Positions 43,222-50,069 of a DNA stretch of 64,000 nt are shown here, in pieces. The stretch comes from Nocardia neocaledoniensis (GTDB lineage Bacteria > Actinomycetota > Actinomycetes > Mycobacteriales > Mycobacteriaceae). The stretch spans positions 62,001-126,000 of the forward strand of contig NZ_QGTL01000001.1 in assembly GCF_003182135.1 (NCBI RefSeq), read 5' to 3'. Within the stretch, counting starts at the first letter, position 1; every line of letters begins with the position of its first letter. The notes below the pieces were generated by a model, which saw only the letters and a program-made list of their open reading frames with translations, did not search any database and had not been told where the DNA came from. The translations under genes were made by a program, and so were the position numbers.

Positions 43222-43736
43222 AACGCGCCACACGCAGTCGGGGGCGGACCGGAAGGTCCGCCCCTGACTCGTTTTCCCAGGACACTCCACCGCCCGGAAC
43301 GCGGCAGATTCATAGCCCCTGTGCATCATTTCGAATCATTTTCGTCCACGAATAAAGAGGATTTCTCAGCACGCTCCGACCCTCGATCCAACGAGTCGGG
43401 CGAACTTCGAGCGAGGGAGTGCGAACCCCGCTGCGCCACGCCGTCGTGACGACCCAACGGGCGCCGGGACGCTCCGAAGTGCACCACCCCCTCACGCACC
43501 GAACCCGAGGAATGTCCACGCAAGTTCCCAGATCAGAACGCTATGACCGAATATCAAGACCCATTGACAGACTCATCGCGAACGCACGCGTTCACCACCT
43601 GCGGGCGGGTTTGCCGTACCAGACAGTCGCAGTAACCACAGGTCACACGTAGTCCCGTCACACGCGGCGGCAACGGGCGAGTAGCTTCCATCGGGAAAGA
43701 AAAAAATGAACGAATCAGAGTGAGTGAAACATCTGG
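43222..43736. other. gene-poor spacer between cassettes 1 and 2
   Basis: Contains the terminator after B1 and then about 465 nt of relatively AT-rich, codon-bias-free DNA. Two open frames (43419-43652 rightward, 43326-43523 leftward) lack ribosome sites and conserved features, so I do not call them. It could be the remains of an older cassette or a regulatory region. Just before promoter 2 there is GTGAGTGAAACA, also present before promoter 3 as CTGAGTGAAACA. Confidence 0.55.
43236..43269 (+). terminator. intrinsic terminator after peptide cassette 1
   Basis: GGGGCGGACC/GGTCCGCCCC with a GGAA tetraloop, extended by AGTC/GACT on the outside to 15 pairs (one G-T), followed by CGTTTTCCC. It lies 14 nt after the B1 stop. 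Confidence 0.85.
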
Positions 43737-43765
43737 TTGCCACTCTCCTGAGGCGGCGCTACGTT
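43737..43765 (+). promoter_or_regulatory. promoter of peptide cassette 2
   Basis: TTGCCA (43737-43742), 17-nt spacer, TACGTT (43760-43765), followed by ACCGGCATCACATC. Preceded by GAGTGAAACA, a sequence shared with promoter 3. Confidence 0.78.
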
Positions 43766-43830
43766 ACCGGCATCACATCAGCTACACGATCGTGATGACT
43801 GCTTCCGGAAAAAGCGCAAGGAGACACAAC

Positions 43831-43944
43831 ATGGGCTCGTTCGATGAGCTACTACTCGGCATCCTGGGCGGAATGGCGTCCGCGAACCAGGGCGACCTCC
43901 TGCTCGAGACCTTCCTGGGCTCGCTCGAATCGTTCTTCCCGTAG
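43831..43944 (+). CDS. small amphipathic peptide, type A, copy 2 (divergent)
   Basis: 37 residues: begins MGSFDELLLGILGGMAS and ends FLGSLESFFP. AAGGAG is 8 nt upstream of the ATG; an upstream in-frame start at 43720 lies within the promoter and is rejected. Keeps all type A invariant positions but has Asn-Gln where copies 1 and 3 have Ala/Val-Glu before Gly-Asp, and is more acidic (D5, E6, D22, E26, E33). No basic residues. Translated as the first gene of cassette 2. Divergence with conserved core argues for selection on the peptide rather than a fresh duplication. Confidence 0.75.
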   Translation: MGSFDELLLGILGGMASANQGDLLLETFLGSLESFFP

Positions 43945-44010
43945 TTCAATCCGCCGACCACCCCTCGAATTCGGCCGAAACGCTGATTCACCCGTCCCCA
44001 AGGAGTAAAA

Positions 44011-44124
44011 GTGGGATCGCTCTACGAAATGTTCGCGACCGGCATGGCCAGCCTCGGCGACGGCGCCCTGCCGTTCGTCCAGGCACTGATCTCCCTCAGT
44101 GGCGGCACGCCCATCGGCGGCTGA
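44011..44124 (+). CDS. small amphipathic peptide, type B, copy 2
   Basis: 37 residues, GTG start, AAGGAG 5 nt upstream. Begins VGSLYEMFATGMASLGDG (first residue read as Met) and ends SGGTPIGG, one residue shorter than copies 1 and 3 and without the terminal PGK. Retains the G-S-L-Y-E start, LPF-QALI core and SGGTP. Its stop is 29 nt before the -35 element of cassette 3, and no terminator is visible, so read-through into cassette 3 is possible. Confidence 0.73.
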   Translation: MGSLYEMFATGMASLGDGALPFVQALISLSGGTPIGG

Positions 44125-44153
44125 CCAGCCTGTTCACTGAGTGAAACACACGT

Positions 44154-44183
44154 TTGCCACATCCGTGGCGGACGCGATATGTT
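44154..44183 (+). promoter_or_regulatory. promoter of peptide cassette 3
   Basis: TTGCCA (44154-44159), 18-nt spacer, TATGTT (44178-44183), followed by ACCGGCGTCACA. Preceded by GAGTGAAACACA as in promoter 2. Closest to consensus of the three -10 elements. Confidence 0.78.
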
Positions 44184-44241
44184 ACCGGCGTCACAGTAGT
44201 GATCGGACTGTGCCGGTGTTCGACAAGCAAGGAGTTAGACC

Positions 44242-44355
44242 ATGGGTTCGTTGACCGAGCTGATGATGGCGGCGATCGCGGGCTTGGGTTCCGCGGCCGA
44301 AGGCGACGGCCTGCTCGCCGCCTTCCTGGGGTCGGTGGAGGCCTTCTTCCCGTAG
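44242..44355 (+). CDS. small amphipathic peptide, type A, copy 3
   Basis: 37 residues: begins MGSLTELMMAAIAGLGS, ends FLGSVEAFFP. AAGGAG is 8 nt upstream. It differs from copy 1 at only three positions (I7L, V19A, V27A), while many third codon positions differ; mostly synonymous change indicates purifying selection and supports a real protein. Same invariant residues as the other type A peptides. First gene of the cassette directly upstream of the mycoloyltransferase. Confidence 0.77.
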   Translation: MGSLTELMMAAIAGLGSAAEGDGLLAAFLGSVEAFFP

Positions 44356-44424
44356 ACCCGGTGCTCGACGGCACCTCGGCCCGATTCCGGGCCTGATCCA
44401 CCTCATCACCATCAGGAGTTAGAC

Positions 44425-44541
44425 ATGGGTTCCCTCTACGAACTGCTGGAGACCGGCGCGGGCAGCCTCAGCAACGCGGCGCTGCCCTTCGTGCAGGCGC
44501 TGATCAGCCTCAGCGGCGGCACGCCCACCCCGGGCAAGTAA
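44425..44541 (+). CDS. small amphipathic peptide, type B, copy 3
   Basis: 38 residues: begins MGSLYELLETGAGSLSNA, ends SGGTPTPGK like copy 1. AGGAG is 8 nt upstream. Two acidic residues (E6, E9) and one Lys at the end. It lies 91 nt before the mycoloyltransferase gene, with a hairpin between them that may stop most transcripts while allowing some read-through. Confidence 0.77.
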   Translation: MGSLYELLETGAGSLSNAALPFVQALISLSGGTPTPGK

Positions 44542-44567
44542 TCCCAGCGCACGTAGGTCAGCGCGAC

Positions 44568-44598
44568 CGGGGGTCGGCCGTGGTCCGGCCGGCCCCCG
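44568..44598 (+). terminator. hairpin between peptide cassette 3 and the mycoloyltransferase gene
   Basis: CGGGGGTCGGCC pairs with GGCCGGCCCCCG (12 pairs, one T-G) around a 7-nt loop. The following sequence TTCCCG is not a clear T-run, so partial read-through into the mycoloyltransferase gene is plausible. Confidence 0.65.
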
Positions 44599-44632
44599 TT
44601 CCCGCCCGAGAAGTCAGCAGGCTCGCACCACC

Positions 44633-45670
44633 ATGAAGAACGAAATGCTCCGCGGCATCATGTCGGCCGTCTGCGTCCTGGCCGTCGCCTCGGCCCCCGT
44701 GTTCGTCGACGGCGCGCACGCGTCGGCCGCTCCCGGCGCCCGGCTGGTGAGCCAGACGCAGTCCGGCCAGGTCGTCGACATCACCGTGTACTCCCCCGCC
44801 ATGGATCGCACGATCAAGCTGCGAGTCCTGCGGCCCACCGATACGGCGACCCCGGCGCCGACGCTCTACCTGCTCAACGGCGCGGGCGGCGGCGAGGATT
44901 CGGCCAACTGGCCCGGGCAGACCGACGCGGGCGGGTTCTTCGCGGACAAGCACGTCAACGTCGTCATCCCGATGGAGGGGGCGTTCAGTTACTACACCGA
45001 CTGGCAGCGGCCCGACGCCGGACTGGCGAAGAACCTCGAGAACAACGGCAACAACATGTGGACGACGTTCCTCACCCGCGAGCTGCCGCCGGTGATCGAC
45101 GCGACCTTCGGCACCAACGGGGTGAACTCGCTGGCCGGCATCTCGATGGCGGGCACCTCGGTGCTGGATCTGGCGATCCAGGCGCCCGAGCTGTACCGCA
45201 GCGTCTCCGCCTACAGCGGCTGCGCGATGACCAGCGACCCGATCGGCCGTGCGTTCGTCTCGCTGGTCGTGCGAATGGGCGGCGGCGACGTCGAGAACAT
45301 GTGGGGTCCGGCCACCGACGCCGCCTGGCGCGAGCACGACCCCTATGTGCAAGCTCATCGTTTGCCCGATGTTCCGATCTATATTTCCGCGGGCACCGGA
45401 TTGCCGGGACCGCACGACACTTTGTCGAATCCGCGGGTGCACATCAACGGCAAGAATCCGAATTCCATTCTGACGAATCAAATGCTCGTCGGCGGCGGCA
45501 TCGAGGCCGCGACGGCGTATTGCACGGCGAATCTGGCGCAGCGTACGCGAGAACTCGGCCGCACGAACATCACCTACAACATCCGCCCGACGGGCACCCA
45601 TTCGTGGGGCTACTGGGAGGACGATCTGCACGCCTCGTGGCCGATGATGGCGACGGCGCTCGGCATATGA
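44633..45670 (+). CDS. secreted mycoloyltransferase (antigen 85/Cmt-type esterase)
   Basis: 345 residues. Signal peptide of about 32 residues (hydrophobic SAVCVLAVASAPVF, cleavage near ASA-AP). Catalytic elements of the antigen 85 fold: SLAGISMAGTSVL with Ser 171 and THSWGYWEDDL with His 323; the early LYLLNGAGGGED forms the oxyanion region. These enzymes transfer mycolic acids from trehalose monomycolate to arabinogalactan, to another TMM, or (MytC in Corynebacterium) to serine of small proteins. Position directly after three peptide-pair cassettes suggests the last role. Its stop overlaps the WS/DGAT start as ATGA. Confidence 0.88.
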   Translation: MKNEMLRGIMSAVCVLAVASAPVFVDGAHASAAPGARLVSQTQSGQVVDITVYSPAMDRTIKLRVLRPTDTATPAPTLYLLNGAGGGEDSANWPGQTDAGGFFADKHVNVVIPMEGAFSYYTDWQRPDAGLAKNLENNGNNMWTTFLTRELPPVIDATFGTNGVNSLAGISMAGTSVLDLAIQAPELYRSVSAYSGCAMTSDPIGRAFVSLVVRMGGGDVENMWGPATDAAWREHDPYVQAHRLPDVPIYISAGTGLPGPHDTLSNPRVHINGKNPNSILTNQMLVGGGIEAATAYCTANLAQRTRELGRTNITYNIRPTGTHSWGYWEDDLHASWPMMATALGI

Positions 45671-47097
45671 GCGCCGAACTCCGGGTCGGCGCCGAGCGGC
45701 TGGACCCGCGGGACGCGGTGTTCGTCTACGACGAGACCGACCGGCACCTGTCCAACGTGGTCGCGGTGTACATCGCCGACGCGTCGGGGCGGGAGCCGCT
45801 GACCCGCGACGAGGTGCTGGACTGGGCGCGCGCGAGCATCGGCCACGCGGCCCTGTTCCATCGGACCCTGCGGCGGGCGCCGCTGGACCTGGATCTGCCC
45901 TCGTGGGTGCCCGACCCCGGACTGTCGGTGCGCGAACACGTCGTCCTGGACCGGCCCGGCGACGGATCGTGGGCGGCGGCGCGTGCCCGGATCGCCGAGA
46001 TCACCGCGGCGCGGATGGATCTCACCCGGCCGCCGTGGGAGATCCATGTCCTCGACGGCGTCGACGGCGTGCCCTCCCTGCCTGGCCCGGCCACGGTCAT
46101 CGTGCTCAAGTTCCATCACAGTGCCGGAGACGGCATGGCGACCCGTGCGCTCGAGAGCAAGCTGTTCGGGACCGATCCCGCGCCGGCGATCCGGCTCGAC
46201 CCGGCGTCGTCGCTGCACGCCGCCGTGCGGACGACCGGCGCGTTCCTCGCCGCGCCCCTTCGCTTCGTCGGCGGGTTGCGCCGCGCCGCGGCGGCGGGCG
46301 AAGAGCTGCGGGAACTGGTGGAGGCGGGCACGATCCACGAACCGGTCGCGCTGCGCCCGGCGACCCGGTTCAACCGGGACGTCCACGCCGCGTTGATCTT
46401 TCACCTGCTACCGATCCCGATGGCCGAGGTGCTGGCCGCCAAAGCCGCGGCGCCGTACCGGGTCACCGTCAACGACCTGATGCTGACGACGATCGCCGGC
46501 GCGCTCGCGGCCTACCTCGCCGAACGCGGCGAGACCCCGGACGGCTCCCTGGCCGCGATGGTCCCGATGTCGATGCGCGGTGTCGCCGACTGGGATTCGG
46601 CCAATCAGCTCACCCAGATGATCGTCGACCTGCACACCGACCTCGCCGACCCGGCCGAGCGGCTCGCGGCGATCAAGCGATCGGCGAGCCGGGCCAAGGA
46701 GCGCACCGCGAACCCGGTTGTGTTGCGCGGCGATCGGCGGGTCGAGACGGCGCCCGCGCTGCTGTTGCGTGCCGCCGGATGGGCAAGGGCGCAGCGGCGT
46801 TTCGACGACGCGGCGACGGTGCCGCTGTGCAACACCACCATCAGCAATGTGCCGCCGGTGACCGACAGCCTGGTCTTCCTCGGTCGGCCGATCCGGCGCG
46901 TGGTGGGTTCGCTGCCGATCCTCGACGGCGACGGCCTGCGCCATCTGATCACCTCACAGGGCGACGAGATCGTGATCGCCGTGACGACCGATGCCGCGAT
47001 GATGCCGGACCCGGACCACTACGGCGACCTGCTGGTGTGGTCGTTCCGCGAGCTCGCCGCGGCGCTGGGCCGGGACGTGCCCGCGCCGGCGTCCTAG
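45667..47097 (+). CDS. wax ester synthase/diacylglycerol acyltransferase (WS/DGAT)
   Basis: 476 residues. Transfers acyl from acyl-CoA to an alcohol or diacylglycerol. Active site HHSAGDG (His 150, His 151, Asp 155, Gly 156), N-terminal family start ELRVGAERLDPRDAVFVYDE, MVPMSMRG and the C-terminal NTTISNVPPVTDSL block typical of the family. No signal peptide; membrane-associated. Translationally coupled to the mycoloyltransferase (ATGA), an uncommon pairing. Its last bases overlap the convergent FhuF-like gene by 4 nt. Confidence 0.9.
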   Translation: MSAELRVGAERLDPRDAVFVYDETDRHLSNVVAVYIADASGREPLTRDEVLDWARASIGHAALFHRTLRRAPLDLDLPSWVPDPGLSVREHVVLDRPGDGSWAAARARIAEITAARMDLTRPPWEIHVLDGVDGVPSLPGPATVIVLKFHHSAGDGMATRALESKLFGTDPAPAIRLDPASSLHAAVRTTGAFLAAPLRFVGGLRRAAAAGEELRELVEAGTIHEPVALRPATRFNRDVHAALIFHLLPIPMAEVLAAKAAAPYRVTVNDLMLTTIAGALAAYLAERGETPDGSLAAMVPMSMRGVADWDSANQLTQMIVDLHTDLADPAERLAAIKRSASRAKERTANPVVLRGDRRVETAPALLLRAAGWARAQRRFDDAATVPLCNTTISNVPPVTDSLVFLGRPIRRVVGSLPILDGDGLRHLITSQGDEIVIAVTTDAAMMPDPDHYGDLLVWSFRELAAALGRDVPAPAS

Positions 47098-47804
47098 CGT
47101 TGCAGGCAGCCGGTGCGCCGGACCGGGAGACCGCGATCGGTGAGCGCGCCGAGCAGCAGCTGGCCGCGACGGGCCCCGGCGGCGCCGTCGACGCGGGCCA
47201 GGTCGGGCACATAGGTCGCGGCGCCGATGACGGATTCGCCGACCAGCGACCAGAACCGGCGCGCGGGCAGTCCGGAGCAGCGGGTGAGCACCGACTGCAA
47301 CGGGATCAGCGCCGAGGCGCACCGCTGGGCCAGCCAGACCGCCATCGCGGCCTCGCACGGCAGCGCGAGCGTGCCGGGTTCGGCGGCGTCGGGATCACCG
47401 TCGACGACGCGAATCGTGGTGTCGGACAAGCCCGCCCAGTCGATGCCGCCGTCGTTGTCGTGATGGATCCACAGGTTGTCGCGGCCCGGATCCCAGGCCT
47501 GCGCGTCGAGCACGAACAGGGCGGTCACCCGGCCGACGACGGCGTGGATGAGCGCGGTCGCGACCACCTCGGCGGCGATGTCGTCGTTGATCATCTCCGC
47601 GGCGTGCCTGCGGTACATGAGTTCGACGCGGCCCTCGGACAGGCCGTTGGGGACGTGCCACCAGCGACGTTTGCCCTGACCTGCCATCGCCGCCACGGCA
47701 TAGACCCGCGGATGTTCGGGTTGCAGCGATTGCAACCTGGCGCACGCGCGGTCGAACGCGGCGGTGGTGCGGGTCATGGCGGTGGTGGTGACGGGCTCGG
47801 GCAT
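47094..47804 (-). CDS. FhuF-like ferric-siderophore reductase homologue without the full Fe-S motif
   Basis: 236 residues, cytoplasmic. The central and C-terminal layout (PCEAAMAVWLAQRCASALIPLQSVLTRCSGLPARRFWSLVGESVIGA) recalls actinobacterial siderophore-iron reductases of the FhuF type. In that family the protein ends with a C-C-x10-C-x2-C [2Fe-2S] motif; here it stops at RRTGCLQR, so only one of the four cysteines remains, and no continuation of the motif follows in any frame. GGAGGT precedes the ATG. It is divergent from the siderophore permease operon across an IdeR box. Either a degenerate reductase or a non-redox siderophore-handling protein; assignment moderate. Confidence 0.5.
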   Translation of the reverse strand: MPEPVTTTAMTRTTAAFDRACARLQSLQPEHPRVYAVAAMAGQGKRRWWHVPNGLSEGRVELMYRRHAAEMINDDIAAEVVATALIHAVVGRVTALFVLDAQAWDPGRDNLWIHHDNDGGIDWAGLSDTTIRVVDGDPDAAEPGTLALPCEAAMAVWLAQRCASALIPLQSVLTRCSGLPARRFWSLVGESVIGAATYVPDLARVDGAAGARRGQLLLGALTDRGLPVRRTGCLQR

Positions 47805-47849
47805 CGAACCTCCTCGGACGGTGGGGCTCCCGTGACGATGATGTCACGA

Positions 47850-47879
47850 AACATAGGTTAGGCTTACCAGACTTCACAA
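47850..47879. promoter_or_regulatory. IdeR-type iron box between FhuF-like gene and siderophore permease operon
   Basis: Box ATAGGTTAGGCTTACCAGA at 47853-47871 agrees with the consensus at 15 of 19 positions. A leftward promoter TTGTGA (47879-47874), 18-nt spacer, TATGTT (47855-47850) overlaps it. The box also lies 46 nt before the GTG of the rightward permease operon, so it probably controls both directions. Confidence 0.8.
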
Positions 47880-47916
47880 GTCGTGTCCGGTATCGAGGCA
47901 GGAGAAGTTCGTCGCC

Positions 47917-48963
47917 GTGATCCACCCTGGCAGTGTCAGACGCCGTCGTCTGACCGGGCTTCTTCTGCTCGCGGTACTGCTCGCCGTGGCGGTGCTCGCG
48001 AGTGTCGCCATCGGCACCCGCTCGCTCGCACCCACCACGGTGCTAGACGCCGTCGTGCACGCTCTCGGCTGCGACGGCGGCCCGTTCCGCTGCGCGGCCG
48101 GCTCCACCGCCGAGGAAATCGTGCGTGAGCTGCGTCTACCGCGCACCGCACTGGCCCTGATCACCGGCATGGCGCTGGGCAGCGCGGGCGCGCTCATCCA
48201 GGGGTATACCCGGAATCCGCTCGCTGATGCCGGTTTGTTGGGACTCAATGCCGGTGCCGGCTTCCTGGCCGCGCTGAGCATCTATCTGTTCGGCTTCACG
48301 ATGCCCAGCCAGTACATCTGGTTCGCCTTCGCCGGATCGGCGATCGCGGGCGTCGTCGTGTTCGGCGTGTCCTCGATCGGCGGCGGCAAGGCCAGCCCGC
48401 TGAGCCTGGTGCTCGCCGGCGCCGCCCTGACCGCGTTTCTGCAGGCCATGACGAACGCGGTGGTCGTGCTCGACAACGCGGCCCTCGACACCTACCGCTT
48501 CTGGGTGGTGGGCACCGTGAACGGCCGCGAGGCCGACGTGTTCTGGCAGGTGCTGCCGTTCCTCGTCGTCGGCATGGCGATGGCGGTCGCGGCCGCGCCG
48601 AACCTGAACCTGCTCGGCCTCGGTGACGACGTCGCGCGCGGGCTCGGCGTCGATCTGGGCCGGGCGCGCGCCTTCGGCCTGTTCGCGATCGTGCTGCTCA
48701 GCGGCGCGGCCACCGCCGCGGTCGGGCCGATCGCGTTCCTGGGTCTGGTGGTGCCCCATCTCGCGCGCACGATCACCGGACCGGACAATCGGTGGCTGAT
48801 CCCGTACTCGGCGCTGCTGGGCGGGCTGTTGCTGCTGGTGGCCGACATCGCCGGACGGGTGGTCGCCCGGCCGGGCGAGCTGCAGGTCGGGGTGATGCTG
48901 GCCGCGATCGGCGCCCCGTTCTTCATCGCGCTCGTACGCCGCAAGAAGTTGGTGAGTCTGTGA
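47917..48963 (+). CDS. ferric-siderophore ABC transporter permease (FecCD family)
   Basis: 348 residues with about nine to ten membrane spans. Family features: RELRLPRTALALITGMALGSAGALIQGYTRNPLADAGLLGLNAGA in the first third and GPIAFLGLVVPHLARTITGPDNR toward the end, which forms the coupling loop with the ATPase. GTG start, with AGGAGAAG 10-11 nt upstream. First gene of an operon of two permeases and an ATPase; the binding protein is not encoded next to it. Expected to be derepressed in iron limitation through the upstream IdeR box. Confidence 0.94.
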   Translation: MIHPGSVRRRRLTGLLLLAVLLAVAVLASVAIGTRSLAPTTVLDAVVHALGCDGGPFRCAAGSTAEEIVRELRLPRTALALITGMALGSAGALIQGYTRNPLADAGLLGLNAGAGFLAALSIYLFGFTMPSQYIWFAFAGSAIAGVVVFGVSSIGGGKASPLSLVLAGAALTAFLQAMTNAVVVLDNAALDTYRFWVVGTVNGREADVFWQVLPFLVVGMAMAVAAAPNLNLLGLGDDVARGLGVDLGRARAFGLFAIVLLSGAATAAVGPIAFLGLVVPHLARTITGPDNRWLIPYSALLGGLLLLVADIAGRVVARPGELQVGVMLAAIGAPFFIALVRRKKLVSL

Positions 48964-50069
48964 GCACGATCGAGACCGACCCGCCCGGGGAGACCCTGGC
49001 CCGGGTGCGACCGGCGCTGCGGGTGGGACCGGTGTCGCTGGTCCTGCGGCCTGTGCTGTTCGGCGTGGTCCTGGCACTGGCGGTGCTGGTGTTCGGCCTG
49101 TTCTGCCTCGACATCGCCGTGGGCGACACCCGGATCCCGCTGGGCCGGGTGCTCGAGGTGCTCGGGGGCGGCGGCACCCGATCGCAGCGCTTCATCATCA
49201 TGGAATCCCGGCTGCCGCGCGCGCTCACGGCCGTGGTGGTCGGCGCCGCGCTCGGGCTCTCCGGCGCGCTGATGCAGTCCATCCTGCACAATCCCCTGGC
49301 CGGGCCGGACGTGCTCGGCATCACCACCGGCGCCAGCGTGGGCGCGGTCGCGGTGCTGGTCGGCAGCGGTGGCGTGACCACCGGGCTGATCGCGACCGTC
49401 GGCGCTCCGCTGGCCGCGCTGCTGGGCGGGCTGCTCACCGCGGTGCTCATCTATGTGCTCGCCTGGGGACGCGGCCGGTCCGGGGAACAGGGTGTCACCG
49501 GGTTCCGGCTCGTGCTCATCGGCATCGGGGTCAACGCCGTGCTCATGTCGGTGATCAGCTGGCTGCTGACCCGGGCCACCCTCACCGACGCCGCCAGGGC
49601 CCAGGTCTGGCTCAACGGCTCGCTCGCCGCCGCCGACACGGCGCGCGTGGTGCCCGCGGCGATCGCGCTCACCGTGGTCACCGTGGTGGCCCTGATCTCG
49701 GCCCGCACCTTGGCGGCGCTGCGCCTCGGCGAGGAGTCGACGCGGGTGCTCGGCGTGCGGATCCAGTCCCAGCAGGCGCTGCTGATCGGCGCGTCGGTGG
49801 TGGCGGCCTCGGTCGCGACGGCGGCGGTCGGGCCGGTCGGTTTCGTGGCGCTGGCGGCGCCGCAGATCGCGCGGATGGCGCTGCGCACGCCGGGCGAACC
49901 GCTCATCGCGTCCGCGCTCACCGGCGCGGGGCTGGTCGCCGGGGCCGACATCGTCTCGCGCACGCTGCTGCCCGTCGAGCTGCCGGTCGGTATCGTCACC
50001 GCCGCGCTCGGCGGACCGTTCCTGCTCTATCTGCTCGTCCGCATGAACCGGAAGGCCACGCTCTCATGA
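48960..50069 (+). CDS. ferric-siderophore ABC transporter permease (FecCD family), second subunit
   Basis: 369 residues. Starts at GTG 48960, overlapping the stop of the first permease (GTGA). The N-terminal 30 residues are cytoplasmic; conserved ESRLPRALTAVVVGAALGLSGALMQSILHNPLAGPDVLGITTGAS and GPVGFVALAAPQIARMALRTPGEP blocks identify the FecCD family. Pairs with the preceding subunit as a heterodimer, as FepD/FepG do. Confidence 0.94.
   Translation: MSTIETDPPGETLARVRPALRVGPVSLVLRPVLFGVVLALAVLVFGLFCLDIAVGDTRIPLGRVLEVLGGGGTRSQRFIIMESRLPRALTAVVVGAALGLSGALMQSILHNPLAGPDVLGITTGASVGAVAVLVGSGGVTTGLIATVGAPLAALLGGLLTAVLIYVLAWGRGRSGEQGVTGFRLVLIGIGVNAVLMSVISWLLTRATLTDAARAQVWLNGSLAAADTARVVPAAIALTVVTVVALISARTLAALRLGEESTRVLGVRIQSQQALLIGASVVAASVATAAVGPVGFVALAAPQIARMALRTPGEPLIASALTGAGLVAGADIVSRTLLPVELPVGIVTAALGGPFLLYLLVRMNRKATLS

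Larger units (their letters stand above)
42790..44541 (+). repeat. three tandem copies of a promoter plus two-small-gene cassette
   Basis: Each unit consists of a conserved promoter, a leader of 65-97 nt, a type A gene (37 codons), a 66-75 nt spacer and a type B gene (37-38 codons). Units: 42790-43221, 43737-44124, 44154-44541. Units 1 and 3 are much closer to each other (A peptides differ at 3 of 37 positions) than either is to unit 2. Unit 1 is separated from unit 2 by a terminator and about 470 nt without genes; units 2 and 3 are only 30 nt apart. Confidence 0.85.

Noticed and set aside
43419..43652. 77-codon open frame between peptide cassettes 1 and 2
   Set aside because: No ribosome site, no similarity to types A or B and no typical third-position GC bias.
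42916..44541. Interpretation of the small peptides as a leaderless two-peptide bacteriocin or toxin-antitoxin array
   Set aside because: No immunity protein, ABC exporter or antisense RNA gene is adjacent; the immediate neighbour is a mycoloyltransferase. Not excluded, but less likely than envelope peptides.
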